A program made the translations under genes and the position numbers. From contig JBJOGJ010000011.1 of NCBI GenBank assembly GCA_046048295.1, positions 1 through 31,112 on the forward strand: a DNA stretch of 31,112 nucleotides, read 5' to 3'. This DNA is from CBDCWA01 sp046048295. GTDB taxonomy: Bacteria > Pseudomonadota > Alphaproteobacteria > Rhizobiales > Hyphomicrobiaceae. The notes under the pieces were generated by a model. That model saw only the letters and a list, made by a program, of their open reading frames with translations, was not told the origin of the DNA and did not search any database. This document shows positions 23,052 to 30,511 of the stretch, one piece after another. How positions within the stretch are numbered: the first letter of the stretch is position 1; each line of letters begins with the position of its first letter.

Positions 23052-23573
23052 TCAACGCCACGTCGAGATTTCTCGCCAAACCTCGGCGGGCGGGACGGCG
23101 CAGCCCCGGCCCGTCATGGCGCTGGCGGGTGCCGGGCTGATGGCGATGGCCGGATGGCGATCGTGCGTGTCCGTCCCTGTGGACAATATCCGCAAGCGTT
23201 GCAACTGGTCGCGGGCTGCCGCCAGTTTCTTCACGACCTCGCCACCCTGCAGGAAGGCGAGGTCGCCGTACCTGGATCTCAGGAACGGCTCGAGGCCGGT
23301 CGTGGTGCCGACATAGGCGACAGTCAGTACCTGCGAGCAGTCGCGCTTGCGAAATGTCAGCTTCCTGTATGGCTCTCCGGATGCGCCGGGTTCGATGCGC
23401 TTCGCGACCTGCCAGCCCTGTGCGGAAAGTACGGCTTCCAGGCTCGCTTCGAATTGTGCTGTGTCGATGCTTCCCGCGCTCGAATAGCGCTCGATCTTGA
23501 GTGCGCCGGCCGCCAGGACGACAATGGCGGCGAGCGTCAGTGCGGCGCTGGATTTCAACTTCACCGTTTGCAT
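23052..23573 (-). CDS. EpsI-like exosortase accessory protein
   Basis: 173 residues. One membrane helix near the N-terminus (about 8-25, SSAALTLAAIVVLAAGAL) anchors an outside domain. That domain has GWQVAKRIEP, then YRKLTFRKRDCSQVLTVAYVGTTTGLEP, similar in layout to the EpsI proteins that accompany exosortases (a short helix, a W, then a strand pair around 'v.VAY'). The match is by layout, not by a definite motif. Cys79 and Cys158 could pair. The start overlaps the exosortase gene by 13 bases, so the two are translated together. Its function in the family is unknown; it is probably part of the same envelope complex. Confidence 0.6.
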   Translation of the reverse strand: MQTVKLKSSAALTLAAIVVLAAGALKIERYSSAGSIDTAQFEASLEAVLSAQGWQVAKRIEPGASGEPYRKLTFRKRDCSQVLTVAYVGTTTGLEPFLRSRYGDLAFLQGGEVVKKLAAARDQLQRLRILSTGTDTHDRHPAIAISPAPASAMTGRGCAVPPAEVWREISTWR

Positions 23574-24373
23574 AGGAGCAGCCCCGGGGCGACGACGAGC
23601 GCCGTCTGGAATAGGTCGAAGATGTTGGCGCCAACGGGTCCGTGTGCCAGCTCGAACATCGGGGCGGACCAGCTCATGGCGGCAAGCCGGAGCCAGTTGC
23701 CTGCGGTAATCAGTATCGCCAGCCCCAGTGCCCACCAGGCGAGGCGAGCCCAATCGACGCTGTCGACGAACGCCGCCACCGCATAGAGGGCAAGCAGCGC
23801 CTTGGGCAGGATGTAGGCCGTGGAGCAGGCTGCCAGGATGATGACCTGATGGCCGCCCGGGATGCCGACGACGTTGCCGGTCACCGAGATGTCGGGCCGC
23901 AGCAGTGCGAGCATCGACCATACGGCGTGTGCCTCGAAAATCGTGATCGGGAGCGCGATCCACTTCATCGCCGCCGACGACCAGATCGCCGTCGCCGCGA
24001 GCAGCGCCAGCAGGCATGCGCCGTTGCGGAAGGCGCCTCTGGAGGTGCCGGCAAGATAGGCCGCGTATACGCCCGTTGCCACCCACGACAGGGTGCTCGA
24101 GGGGAGAAGGAGGGCCATCGCGAACATTGCTTCCGGCCAGACCCGCAGCGCGGGTGCCTCGCTTGCTGCGCCAACGATGAGGTGCAGGCCGACCAGCAGC
24201 GCGATCACTTCGAATGGGCTCACGCCCAGGAACAGCGTCGCGGCCCCCGTCTGCTGCCAGGCTTCCAGCATCCTGACCGCGAAGCCGTTCAGCGCGCCGC
24301 CGGCAAGCAGGACCGCCGGAAGATACGCCGCGAGCGGCCGTTCCTCCGCCTCAATGGTCGTGCTGTCCACCAT
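23561..24373 (-). CDS. Exosortase/archaeosortase-family transpeptidase
   Basis: 270 residues, almost all membrane helices (about eight). Exosortases are membrane proteins that cut the C-terminal sorting signals of PEP-CTERM-type proteins. Three residues expected of the active site are in place: Cys183 in IILAACSTAYILPKALLALYA, Arg229 in NWLRLAAMS, and His244 in ELAHGPVGANIFD. The N-x-x-R and H-x-x-G settings are the family's own. GGAGG lies 6 nt before the ATG. First gene of a short minus-strand unit, followed by the EpsI-like and glycine-rich genes. The sequence is divergent, so the subtype is not assigned. No polysaccharide genes are nearby. Confidence 0.85.
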   Translation of the reverse strand: MVDSTTIEAEERPLAAYLPAVLLAGGALNGFAVRMLEAWQQTGAATLFLGVSPFEVIALLVGLHLIVGAASEAPALRVWPEAMFAMALLLPSSTLSWVATGVYAAYLAGTSRGAFRNGACLLALLAATAIWSSAAMKWIALPITIFEAHAVWSMLALLRPDISVTGNVVGIPGGHQVIILAACSTAYILPKALLALYAVAAFVDSVDWARLAWWALGLAILITAGNWLRLAAMSWSAPMFELAHGPVGANIFDLFQTALVVAPGLLLCKR

Positions 24374-24475
24374 CTGCCGCCTCCGATGCGCGCATTGACG
24401 TGCTGCGACCGCGACTTGCGGCGCCAGCGCCGGAGTTTGGCAGATACGTGCTTAACGCGATGCTAACGCTCGTGC

Positions 24476-25060
24476 CTATCGCGCCGCGCGACCGAGCGCC
24501 TCGGTGTCGGCGAGCCATTTCTCGCGCTTCGCCTTGTCGACGCTATCGATCATGCCAAGGAGCGTGCTGCGGATCGGCCGGATGCCGACGAGCCCCAGTA
24601 TGTTGCGCTCGAAGCTCTTCAGGCTGTGCGCGAAGAAGTACCAGCGGTAGGCGATTGCCGGCATGCCCATGGTGATGATGATGCGGGCCGAAGTGCCGGC
24701 GAGCATGCCTTTCGGGAAACCCGCCTCATACTTCAGCGCCACGCCCGGCCGGAAGACCTGCTCGAGGAAGGCCTTCAGCAGCGCCGGCATGGTGCCCATC
24801 CAGAGCGGATAGATGAACACGAAGTGGTCCGCCTCCAGCGCCGCCGCCTGTATCGGCTTCAGGCACTCCGGCGTTCCGGACACGCCTGTTTTCCAGTCTT
24901 CCTCGGTCCTGAGCAGCGGAAACTCCAGCTGCCCGAGATCGCAATAGGTGACCTTGTGACCCGCTTCCCGCGCGCCCTTCATGTAGGCCTCGGCGAGCGC
25001 ATGGCAGTAGCGCTTTCCGGACGGGTCGGGATGGCCCTGTATAATGACGATGTTGCTCAT
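24476..25060 (-). CDS. Flavodoxin-fold NAD(P)H-dependent oxidoreductase
   Basis: 194 residues from ATG 25060 (a GTG lies just before it). The N-terminus NIVIIQGHPDPSGKRYCHALAEAYM is the FMN-phosphate-binding start of the NQO1/KefF/MdaB family. FVFIYPLWMGTMPALLKAFLEQVFRPG is the matching second motif. The enzyme probably reduces quinones or similar substrates with NAD(P)H using FMN in the cytoplasm. No kefB/kefC transporter is adjacent. It is likely a single-gene unit. Confidence 0.9.
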   Translation of the reverse strand: MSNIVIIQGHPDPSGKRYCHALAEAYMKGAREAGHKVTYCDLGQLEFPLLRTEEDWKTGVSGTPECLKPIQAAALEADHFVFIYPLWMGTMPALLKAFLEQVFRPGVALKYEAGFPKGMLAGTSARIIITMGMPAIAYRWYFFAHSLKSFERNILGLVGIRPIRSTLLGMIDSVDKAKREKWLADTEALGRAAR

Positions 25061-25173
25061 CACTACAGACTAACGCCCGCCCGCGCGCCGGCGTTGATCT
25101 GAGGCAAGGGCGCTGCGCTGCATTCTCTCGATTTAACTGGGTATTGGGAAGGCAACCTGTCTTGTACGCACAC

Positions 25174-25836
25174 TCAGTAGCTCCAGCCACAGGTATTAGC
25201 TAATGGCCGAAGCACTTCCCTCAGCCCTCGAATGTCGAATGCAGCAGTAACGGGGGACTCGCCATGAGGCGTAACTTGCGCAACAAATTTGGTTTCATCG
25301 AGCATTGCCTTCAGCAACTGACCGGCCCAGTTTGGGGCGAAGGTTGCCTTGCTATCGGTCGAAACTGGCCAGCGCTGTGAAACGGCAGGCTTCTGTCCAA
25401 TCCGATAGGTAATATCCTTCCAATTAGAGTGGACGATTTGACTATCGTTCCCAAGAAAGTCAGACCAAACAATGTAGACGTCTGTTTTCTTCGAAAGGCA
25501 CCGTGCGACGAAACGCACGGGATGGCCGAACCGAGATCGACCAGATTCTGCAGTCAAAGTTAGTGTTATGGTCTTTGTATCGTCAATGGGGTTCAATCGG
25601 TCAGTTAACTGCCATTTGCCTCTTTCGGGGAAGACAGTTTGATGAGGATTCGATTCTTTTTTCGAGAAATCCGTCGTCGCGATGCCATCATAGCACCGCA
25701 GACGTGCGGTGCTATCTTCAACTCTCGAGCACTTTCGTAGGTGGGTTTGGATTTCTGTGGTTGCGCTGGCAAGATTGGAAGCCATCAACGGAGCCAAGCA
25801 CGCGACTCCAATAACTGCATTGCGGAGGTTTATCAT
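25174..25836 (-). CDS. VasI-like secreted protein, orphan
   Basis: 220 residues. A signal peptide is likely (NAVIGVACLAPLMASNLASA). Then HLRKCSRVEDSTARLRCYDGIA, a CS-x-x-x-D-x-x-x-RL-x-CYD motif, which starts VasI-type proteins linked to type VI secretion and many stand-alone relatives. WQLTDRLNPIDDTKTITLTL, FVARCLSKKTDVYIVWSDFLG and a final Cys-Trp continue the pattern. There is no type VI gene in the window, so it is an orphan. Base composition is clearly lower in GC than neighbours, suggesting later acquisition. ATG with GGGG upstream. Confidence 0.7.
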   Translation of the reverse strand: MINLRNAVIGVACLAPLMASNLASATTEIQTHLRKCSRVEDSTARLRCYDGIATTDFSKKESNPHQTVFPERGKWQLTDRLNPIDDTKTITLTLTAESGRSRFGHPVRFVARCLSKKTDVYIVWSDFLGNDSQIVHSNWKDITYRIGQKPAVSQRWPVSTDSKATFAPNWAGQLLKAMLDETKFVAQVTPHGESPVTAAFDIRGLREVLRPLANTCGWSY

Positions 25837-25946
25837 CGAGATCCCCTCAACTGGTAATTTCTGGAGGCCGTTTCGATGCTAATCTGATTCGATTGTAACT
25901 TTTCTGACTACATCTTGAACTGCAACAGGGCCAACTTACGAAGTCA

Positions 25947-28604
25947 TTAAGCCCCCGGCCTGCCGGTCTTTTTCGGGCGGCCGCGGCGGCTGCGTTTCGG
26001 CTTGCCGTCGCTGCCGATCTCGACGCGCTTCGCGTCGGGACGCGGCCCCCCCGCCGGCACTTCGGTGCGCCCGACCGTCATCTCGTCGAGCGTCGGCTTC
26101 CTCGGGCCGCGCGGGCGCCCGGGCACGGTCGGTGATGCGCCGGCACGGCCGTACTTTCGCTGGCCCTCGTAGGCACCCGCCTGCGCCTCCACGTCCGACT
26201 GCCGGGCGAGCGGGTCGGCGGCAATGGCGAGCTCGGTGTCGCGCAGCCGCTTGACCTCGTCGCGCAATCGCGCCGCGGTCTCGAACTCGAGGTCGGCCGC
26301 CGCCTCGCGCATCTGCTTTTCCATGTCCTCGATGACGGCCTGCAGGTTATGGCCTGCGAGCACCTTGCCGGTCTCGGCCAGGCCGGCATCGACCGTCACG
26401 TGGTCGGCTTCATAGATGCTCGCCATGACGTCGCCAATGTTCTTCCTGACGCTTTCCGGCGTGATGCCGTTGGCCTCGTTCCACGCCACCTGCTTCTCGC
26501 GGCGCCGTTCCGTCTCGGCGATGGCGCGCTCGAGCGAGCCTGTCATGTGATCGGCATAGAGAATGACGCGGCCGTCGACGTTGCGCGCCGCGCGTCCGAT
26601 GGTCTGGATCAGCGATGTCTCCGAGCGCAGGAACCCTTCCTTGTCGGCGTCGAGGATCGCCATCAGCGCGCACTCCGGAATATCGAGCCCTTCGCGCAAC
26701 AGGTTGATGCCGATCAGCACGTCGAAGGCGCCGAGCCGCAGGTCGCGGATGATCTCGATGCGTTCCAGCGTCTCGATGTCGGAGTGCATGTAGCGGACGC
26801 GGATGCCCTGCTCGTGCATGTACTCGGTGAGGTCCTCGGCCATCCGCTTGGTCAGCGTCGTAATCAGCACGCGGTGGCCACGCTTCGTCACCTGGTGCAC
26901 CTCGTCGATGACGTCGTCGACCTGGCTCGTGGCGGGTCGTATCTCCGTGACCGGATCGACGAGGCCGGTCGGGCGGATCACCTGCTCGACGAACACCCCG
27001 CCCGACTGCTCAAGCTCCCAGCCGTTGGGCGTCGCCGATACGTACACCGTCTGCGGGCGCATCGCGTTCCATTCCTCGAACCTCAGCGGGCGGTTGTCGA
27101 GGCAGGAGGGGAGCCGGAAGCCGTACTCCGCGAGCGTTGCCTTGCGGCGGTAGTCGCCGCGGAACATGCCGCCGATCTGCGGCACCGTGACGTGGCTCTC
27201 GTCGACGAACACCAGCGCGTTGTCGGGCAGGTACTCGAACAGCGTCGGCGGCGGGTCGCCCGGGTTGCGGCCCGTCAGGTAGCGAGAGTAGTTCTCGATG
27301 CCGGCGCACGAGCCCGTCGCCTCCATCATTTCGATGTCGAACATGGTGCGCTGCTCGAGCCGTTGCGCCTCCAGCAGCTTGCCCGTGTCGTGCAGTTCCT
27401 CGAGCCGCTGCTTGAGTTCCGCCTTGATCGCCTTGGTCGCCTGTTGCAGCGTCGGCTTCGGCGTCACGTAGTGCGAGTTGGCGTACACCTTCACCAGCTT
27501 CAGCTCGCCGGACTTCTGGCCGGTCAGCGGGTCGAACTCGGTGATGCTCTCGACCTCGTCGCCGAACATGGTGATGCGCCAGGCGCGGTCCTCGAGGTGG
27601 GCCGGGAACAGCTCGACGGTGTCGCCGCGCACGCGGAACGTGCCGCGATAGAACGCCTGGTCGTTGCGCTTGTACTGCAGCGCCACGAGGTCGGCCAGCA
27701 GCTGCCTCTGCGAGATCCGCTCTCCGACCTCGACCGCGAACGTCATCGCCGTATACGTCTCGACCGAGCCGATGCCGTAGATGCATGACACCGACGCCAC
27801 GATGATGACGTCGTCGCGTTCGAGCAGGGCGCGCGTCGCGGCGTGGCGCATGCGGTCGATCTGCTCGTTGATCGACGCTTCCTTCTCGATGTAGGTGTCC
27901 GTCCGCGGTACGTAGGCTTCGGGCTGGTAGTAGTCGTAGTACGACACGAAGTACTCGACCGCGTTGTCGGGAAAGAAGCTCTTGAACTCGCCGTAGAGCT
28001 GGGCGGCGAGCGTCTTGTTGGGCGCCAGGATCAGCGCCGGCCGCTGGGTCGCGGCGATCACCTGCGCCATCGTGAACGTCTTGCCGGAGCCTGTGACGCC
28101 GAGCAACACCTGGTCGCGTTCGTGCTGGCGGATGCCTTCCGCCAGTTCCTTGATGGCCTGCGGCTGGTCGCCCTTCGGCTCGTACTCGGAGACCAGCTTG
28201 AACGTGACGCCGCCTTCCGACTTCTCCGGCCGCTCCGGCCGGTGCGGCATGAACATCGGCATGTCGCCCGACACCAGCGGGTGCGTGGCGATAAGCGGCT
28301 GCATGTCGAGCATCGCCTGCCCGGCCTCGGAGCGTTGCTCGGGCCTTGCCAGCAGCGCGTTGAGCGCCGCCGACGGCGAGAAGTCCCCCGGGCGCGGCGC
28401 ATAGTTCCTGAGCGCCGGCAGCGTCGTAGCGTCGAACGCCGCCTGCGGCGCCTCCTGGAAGCCGCCCGGCCGCGCCGTCATTGGCGTACCTGCCGCGGTC
28501 TCGCGCGGCGGCGCCACGGGCTTGCCCGACTTGCCGCGCGAAGCGCGCGGCTTCGGCGTCACCTTCGCATGCGCTTCTGAGCTCGATTTCGGGGGGCGTG
28601 CCAT
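25947..28604 (-). CDS. uvrB: UvrABC excinuclease subunit B with long extensions
   Basis: 885 residues, about 215 more than standard UvrB. The core begins near residue 133 (FKLVSEYEPKGDQPQAI). Walker A GVTGSGKT is at 169-176, the beta-hairpin segment YYDYYQPEAYVP follows, LVFVDESHVT holds the helicase motif II, and the UVR domain is VIEDMEKQMREAAADLEFETAARLRDEVKRLRD. UvrB verifies DNA damage and loads UvrC in nucleotide excision repair. The first 130 residues are disordered and rich in Pro, Ala and Lys. The tail ends RRGRPKKTGRPGA, resembling an AT-hook. Similar extensions are common in alphaproteobacteria; the start ATG has a weak ribosome site, and a later ATG at 28481 is possible. Confidence 0.96.
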   Translation of the reverse strand: MARPPKSSSEAHAKVTPKPRASRGKSGKPVAPPRETAAGTPMTARPGGFQEAPQAAFDATTLPALRNYAPRPGDFSPSAALNALLARPEQRSEAGQAMLDMQPLIATHPLVSGDMPMFMPHRPERPEKSEGGVTFKLVSEYEPKGDQPQAIKELAEGIRQHERDQVLLGVTGSGKTFTMAQVIAATQRPALILAPNKTLAAQLYGEFKSFFPDNAVEYFVSYYDYYQPEAYVPRTDTYIEKEASINEQIDRMRHAATRALLERDDVIIVASVSCIYGIGSVETYTAMTFAVEVGERISQRQLLADLVALQYKRNDQAFYRGTFRVRGDTVELFPAHLEDRAWRITMFGDEVESITEFDPLTGQKSGELKLVKVYANSHYVTPKPTLQQATKAIKAELKQRLEELHDTGKLLEAQRLEQRTMFDIEMMEATGSCAGIENYSRYLTGRNPGDPPPTLFEYLPDNALVFVDESHVTVPQIGGMFRGDYRRKATLAEYGFRLPSCLDNRPLRFEEWNAMRPQTVYVSATPNGWELEQSGGVFVEQVIRPTGLVDPVTEIRPATSQVDDVIDEVHQVTKRGHRVLITTLTKRMAEDLTEYMHEQGIRVRYMHSDIETLERIEIIRDLRLGAFDVLIGINLLREGLDIPECALMAILDADKEGFLRSETSLIQTIGRAARNVDGRVILYADHMTGSLERAIAETERRREKQVAWNEANGITPESVRKNIGDVMASIYEADHVTVDAGLAETGKVLAGHNLQAVIEDMEKQMREAAADLEFETAARLRDEVKRLRDTELAIAADPLARQSDVEAQAGAYEGQRKYGRAGASPTVPGRPRGPRKPTLDEMTVGRTEVPAGGPRPDAKRVEIGSDGKPKRSRRGRPKKTGRPGA

Positions 28605-28662
28605 GCCGGGAATATGGCGCGCAGGCGGAGGACGGGCAAGTGTGGCTGCCCGGTCAGCGTCA

Positions 28663-29892
28663 TCATGGGAACGTGTTGCGGTACTTGTACGCCACCGCGA
28701 TCAGCGTCAGGCCGAGCAATCCGCCGATCACATAGAAGCTCGCGGCGATCCCGAACACTTCCGCGACCGCCCCCATCAGGATCGGTATCAGCAGGATCGC
28801 GATCCGGTTCACGCTGGTCCTCAGTCCCACCGCCTTGCCGCGCGATTCGGGTGCCGCCTGGACCAGCAGCGAGATGAGCAGCGGCTGCGTCATGCCCATG
28901 AAGCCGCCGCGCAGCATCGAGGCGATCAGCAGCAGCACGAACGACCCGAGCAGCGGCGTGATGCAGACGAGCAGCATGGCGCCGCCCACCGACGCGATCA
29001 GCACGCGATAGGTCGAGAACCGCTTTGCCGCCCAGCCGGCGGAGAGCGAGCCGACGCTGCCGAGGATCGACGCCGCCGAGACGAGGATGCCGATGGTCGT
29101 GCCCTGCATGCCGATGGATTTCAGCCACACGACATAGAACGAGGTGGCGATGCCGTTGGCGGAGTGGTGCAGCAGCGTCAGCGCCATCACGAACATGATC
29201 GCCGGGATGCCGAGCAGCTTGAACGCCTCGATATAGTCGGCGCCGCGCGGGATCGCGTCGCGCCAGGTCACCTCCGGCGCCGGCTCGTCCTTGCTGCCCA
29301 TGCCGTTTTCGGGTTTCGGCATGATGACGCAGGCGACGAGCAGGGCGAGCCCCCAGAAGGAAAGAAACCCGAAGCCCGCCCACGGCCCGCCGAGGTCCCA
29401 GGCGAGGCCGGTCGCCGGAGGCCCTATCAGCGTCCCGAAGCGGTTGCAGAACGTCACCCGGCCGGCATACTTCGGCGCCCCATTCATCAGCGCGCCGATT
29501 TGCGCCTGGGTGCCGATCCAGCCCATGGTGGCCGAGATGCCGCTCAGCATCTGCAGCAGCAATACCGCCCACAGGAACGGCAGCGCCGGGTAGAGCAGCG
29601 GCGTGACGACGCCGACGATCGAGAACCACAGCATCACGCGGCGGATGCCGAGCCGGTCCATCAGCGCGCCGCCATGGATCGAGAACAGCACCGGCAGCAC
29701 CTGGCGGGCGCCGAGCGCGATGCCGATGAGCAGCGGCGATGGGTCGATCTGCAGCATCCAGAGCGGGATGATGACGGCGGCCAGGTGCAGCGAGCCGTTG
29801 GAGAACGAGCCTGCCATGTAGATCGGCAGCTGCACGCGCCAGGGGATATCGTCGGCGGGCGTTGCCGCCGCATTTTTTGTCGTTGCTGTCAC
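28663..29892 (-). CDS. MFS transporter
   Basis: 409 residues in two six-helix halves joined by the charged linker PKPENGMGSKDEPAPEVTWRDAIPRG. GGALMDRLGIRRVMLW between helices 2 and 3 fits the MFS motif A, and the second half has a counterpart at SLSAGWAAKRFSTYRVL. The substrate is not predictable. GTG start at 29892, with GGGG upstream; the first in-frame ATG is within helix 1. It may follow the same direction as uvrB with a 58-base gap, but a shared transcript is uncertain. Confidence 0.9.
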   Translation of the reverse strand: MTATTKNAAATPADDIPWRVQLPIYMAGSFSNGSLHLAAVIIPLWMLQIDPSPLLIGIALGARQVLPVLFSIHGGALMDRLGIRRVMLWFSIVGVVTPLLYPALPFLWAVLLLQMLSGISATMGWIGTQAQIGALMNGAPKYAGRVTFCNRFGTLIGPPATGLAWDLGGPWAGFGFLSFWGLALLVACVIMPKPENGMGSKDEPAPEVTWRDAIPRGADYIEAFKLLGIPAIMFVMALTLLHHSANGIATSFYVVWLKSIGMQGTTIGILVSAASILGSVGSLSAGWAAKRFSTYRVLIASVGGAMLLVCITPLLGSFVLLLIASMLRGGFMGMTQPLLISLLVQAAPESRGKAVGLRTSVNRIAILLIPILMGAVAEVFGIAASFYVIGGLLGLTLIAVAYKYRNTFP

Positions 29893-30088
29893 CGTTTGCC
29901 CCAGGAAACCGGCTCGAACCGCCGCGGAGAGTCGGTGACCACGTTAGACCCGGACGGGCGACGGGGGAAGTGGGCGCGGAGGATGGCACTGTCCAGTCCG
30001 GGCGCTACCGGCCATGGGCCAGGCTTTTCGCCGACTACGGTCTTGCAAACCTGCCCGTTGCGCGCTCCCTAAGCCCCACACCCTCCGG

Positions 30089-30142
30089 GTCATCCTGGTG
30101 CGTGTCACCGGGATCCACCTATCCGCGGCAGTGGGGAATGAC
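30089..30142. repeat. Candidate intergenic palindromic (REP-like) element
   Basis: GTCATCCTGGTG at 30089 faces CACCGGGATCCAC at about 30107, forming a stem with one mismatch (30092-30113). The element is closed by ATGAC at 30138-30142, the complement of its opening GTCAT. The GTCATCC...GGGATCCA design is that of dispersed palindromic repeats common in alphaproteobacterial genomes. Only one copy is in the window, so dispersion is not shown. Confidence 0.5.
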
Positions 30143-30163
30143 AGGAAGCGACCCCTCTCAACC

Positions 30164-30195
30164 GGGGAACGTTGCTCACACGCAACTGTTTCCCC
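30164..30195. repeat. Imperfect hairpin upstream of the small membrane-protein gene
   Basis: GGGGAAC then GTTGC pair with GCAAC and, after a one-base bulge on one side, GTTTCCCC. The loop is TCACAC. It lies 68 bases before the small membrane-protein start and so may be in its leader. It could be a second repeat unit or a structured leader element. Confidence 0.45.
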
Positions 30196-30262
30196 AGGGC
30201 GAATCTGAGATAGAGCGTCACCGCCTTACATGGTGCGCGCGTAGCGGTTCGATGGGGACGCT

Positions 30263-30511
30263 ATGCTTGGGTTTCTTGCAATTTTGGGGGCCGTCCTTGC
30301 TGGCCTGGGTGGCGCACCAATCTGGACGATTGCGGTTGCTGCCATCGCGTTGACATCCGTTTCCTACGCAGAGAACTTCCAGCTCTACAAGCGCGGGCAG
30401 GAGCTGGGGTTGACCTCATTGATCAATGAGGTCGCACTACGCAGTTTCGTGAATGGACTTCTCGCCGCTGGTTTCGGCTATGCCGGAGGTTTCCTCCTCC
30501 GTTTGCTTTAG
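30263..30511 (+). CDS. Small membrane protein of unknown function
   Basis: 82 residues from an ATG with GGGGA upstream. Two to three hydrophobic segments: LGFLAILGAVLAGLGGAPIW, WTIAVAAIALTSV and a C-terminal NGLLAAGFGYAGGFLLRLL. A polar loop (YAENFQLYKRGQELG) separates them. I do not recognise the family. Its last 75 bases overlap the end of the convergent helical-repeat gene. GC is lower than in most of the window. Both the ribosome site and the hydrophobic pattern favour a real gene. Confidence 0.65.
   Translation: MLGFLAILGAVLAGLGGAPIWTIAVAAIALTSVSYAENFQLYKRGQELGLTSLINEVALRSFVNGLLAAGFGYAGGFLLRLL

Larger units (their letters stand above)
29893..30262. other. 370-base intergenic region with two inverted repeats
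   Basis: No supported gene in 370 bases between the divergent MFS and small membrane-protein genes. It contains a palindromic repeat-like element (30089-30142) and a second strong hairpin (30164-30195); the rest shows nothing clear. Short frames on either strand have no ribosome site or plausible product. Confidence 0.6.

Noticed and set aside
26349..27788. 479-codon frame opposite uvrB
   Set aside because: Shadow of uvrB codon bias; no domain seen.
28522..30072. 516-codon plus-strand frame opposite the MFS gene
   Set aside because: His/Arg/Gln/Asp-rich mirror composition and no ribosome site; the MFS frame has a clear helix pattern.
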